Positions 5,460-6,116 of a stretch of DNA of 6,116 bases are shown one piece after another. The notes below the pieces were generated by a model. That model had not been told where the DNA came from. It worked only from the letters and a program-made list of their open reading frames with translations, and ran no database searches. The position numbers and the translations under genes are program-made. Within the stretch, counting starts at the first letter, position 1. Each line of letters starts with the position of its first letter. Source of the stretch: Lachnospiraceae bacterium UBA1251 (GTDB lineage Bacteria; Bacillota; Clostridia; Lachnospirales; Lachnospiraceae); assembly GCA_002308255.1 (NCBI GenBank), contig DBVZ01000081.1, positions 1 to 6,116 on the forward strand. Direction: 5' to 3'.

Positions 5460-6116
5460 TCATACACCGAAGATTGCCATAAAGGTTCCCGCAGCTACCG
5501 CAGTTCCGATAACGCCCGCTACGTTCGGGCCCATCGCGTGCATGAGCAGGAAGTTTGTCGGGTCAGCTTCCGCGCCGACCTTCTGTGATACACGTGCCGC
5601 CATCGGCACCGCGGAAACTCCGGCGGATCCGATCAGCGGATTGATCTTGCCCTTGGTGACCACCTTCAGCAGCTGACCGAGCCAGCAGCCTCCCGCGGTA
5701 CCGAACGCGAATGCGACCAGACCGAGAACAACGATCTTAAGGGTATCAATGTTGAGGAAAGCTTCCGCGCTCGTTGTGGCTCCTACGGAAGTGCCGAGGA
5801 GAATAACGACGATATACATCAGCGCGTTGGAAGCGGTCTCCGTAAGCTGGTGAACAACTCCGCTCTCACGGAAGAGATTTCCGAGCATCAGCATACCGAC
5901 GAGCGGTGCAGTGGTCGGAAGGATCATGCATACCACGATCGTAATGATGATCGGGAAGAGGATCTTCTCCAGCTTGGAAACGGGACGAAGCTGTTCCATT
6001 TTGATCTTACGTTCCTTCTCTGTCGTGAGAAGTTTCATAATGGGCGGCTGTATGATCGGTACAAGTGACATATACGAGTATGCCGCTACGGCGATAGGTC
6101 CTACCAGATGGTCTGC
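5460..6116 (-). CDS. oadB: Sodium ion-translocating decarboxylase beta subunit, C-terminal 218 residues (partial at right edge)
   Basis: This is the integral membrane subunit (OadB/GcdB/MmdB family) that decarboxylates carboxybiotin and exports Na+. The reading frame is open to the window edge; the visible part starts [20 protein letters not shown] and continues through an in-frame Met at 6071 that is internal, not the start. Hydrophobic segments are visible around [52 protein letters not shown] and [16 protein letters not shown]. The stretch [17 protein letters not shown] (5592-5642) has N, G, S and R at offsets 0, 4, 9 and 16. That is the same spacing as the functionally important N373, G377, S382 and R389 of Klebsiella OadB, so the pump site looks intact. 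Family members are about 375-430 residues, so about half is missing. Whether the substrate is oxaloacetate, glutaconyl-CoA or methylmalonyl-CoA depends on the alpha subunit; the oadA-like gene 28 nt downstream points to oxaloacetate. Confidence 0.93.
   Translation of the reverse strand, partial: ADHLVGPIAVAAYSYMSLVPIIQPPIMKLLTTEKERKIKMEQLRPVSKLEKILFPIIITIVVCMILPTTAPLVGMLMLGNLFRESGVVHQLTETASNALMYIVVILLGTSVGATTSAEAFLNIDTLKIVVLGLVAFAFGTAGGCWLGQLLKVVTKGKINPLIGSAGVSAVPMAARVSQKVGAEADPTNFLLMHAMGPNVAGVIGTAVAAGTFMAIFGV

Noticed and set aside
5432..5467. GTG at 5467 as the start of oadA
   Set aside because: It would overlap the oadB end and translate through the strong AAAGGAG site that serves the ATG at 5431.
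6069..6071. ATG at 6071 as the oadB start
   Set aside because: The frame remains open to the window edge and the upstream residues match the conserved interior of OadB, so this Met is internal.

Overview
All genes in this window lie on the minus strand, so transcription runs from high to low coordinates. The set of genes points to an anaerobic Firmicute of the class Clostridia, most likely a Lachnospiraceae-like gut or rumen bacterium. The reasons are a biotin-dependent, sodium-pumping decarboxylase of the oxaloacetate type, the gene order HI0933-type flavoprotein / cytidylate kinase / IspH / S1-repeat protein that is characteristic of Clostridia, strong AGGAGG-type ribosome binding sites and about half G+C. 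The taxonomic call is inference from gene content only.

Region 1 (6116 to 3641, in reading order) is the end of a sodium-pump operon. The C-terminal part of the membrane beta subunit (OadB type) enters from the right edge. After a 28-nt gap comes a complete alpha subunit (OadA type), which carries the carboxyltransferase domain, an Ala/Pro linker and its own biotin-carrier domain. Together they would decarboxylate oxaloacetate to pyruvate and use the energy to export Na+. The operon closes with a perfect 12-bp hairpin (3579-3606), followed by a second, GC-rich hairpin.

Region 2 (3503 to 1) is a tightly packed operon. It holds an HI0933/BaiN-like FAD flavoprotein, then a single polypeptide fusing cytidylate kinase (Cmk, nucleotide metabolism) to IspH (last step of the MEP isoprenoid pathway), then the first 224 codons of a ribosomal protein S1-like gene that runs off the left edge. 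The ispH end and the rpsA start overlap by 23 nt, and the S1 ribosome binding site lies inside the ispH coding sequence.

The most unusual points are the Cmk-IspH fusion, the ispH/rpsA overlap with a CTT TGA stop context identical to the prfB +1 slip site and in the right frame to give an IspH-S1 fusion, and a near-consensus sigma-A promoter sequence inside ispH that could give rpsA its own transcript. I see no mobile element, CRISPR array, RNA gene, phage gene or wholly novel system. Apart from the points above this is ordinary core and energy-metabolism sequence.
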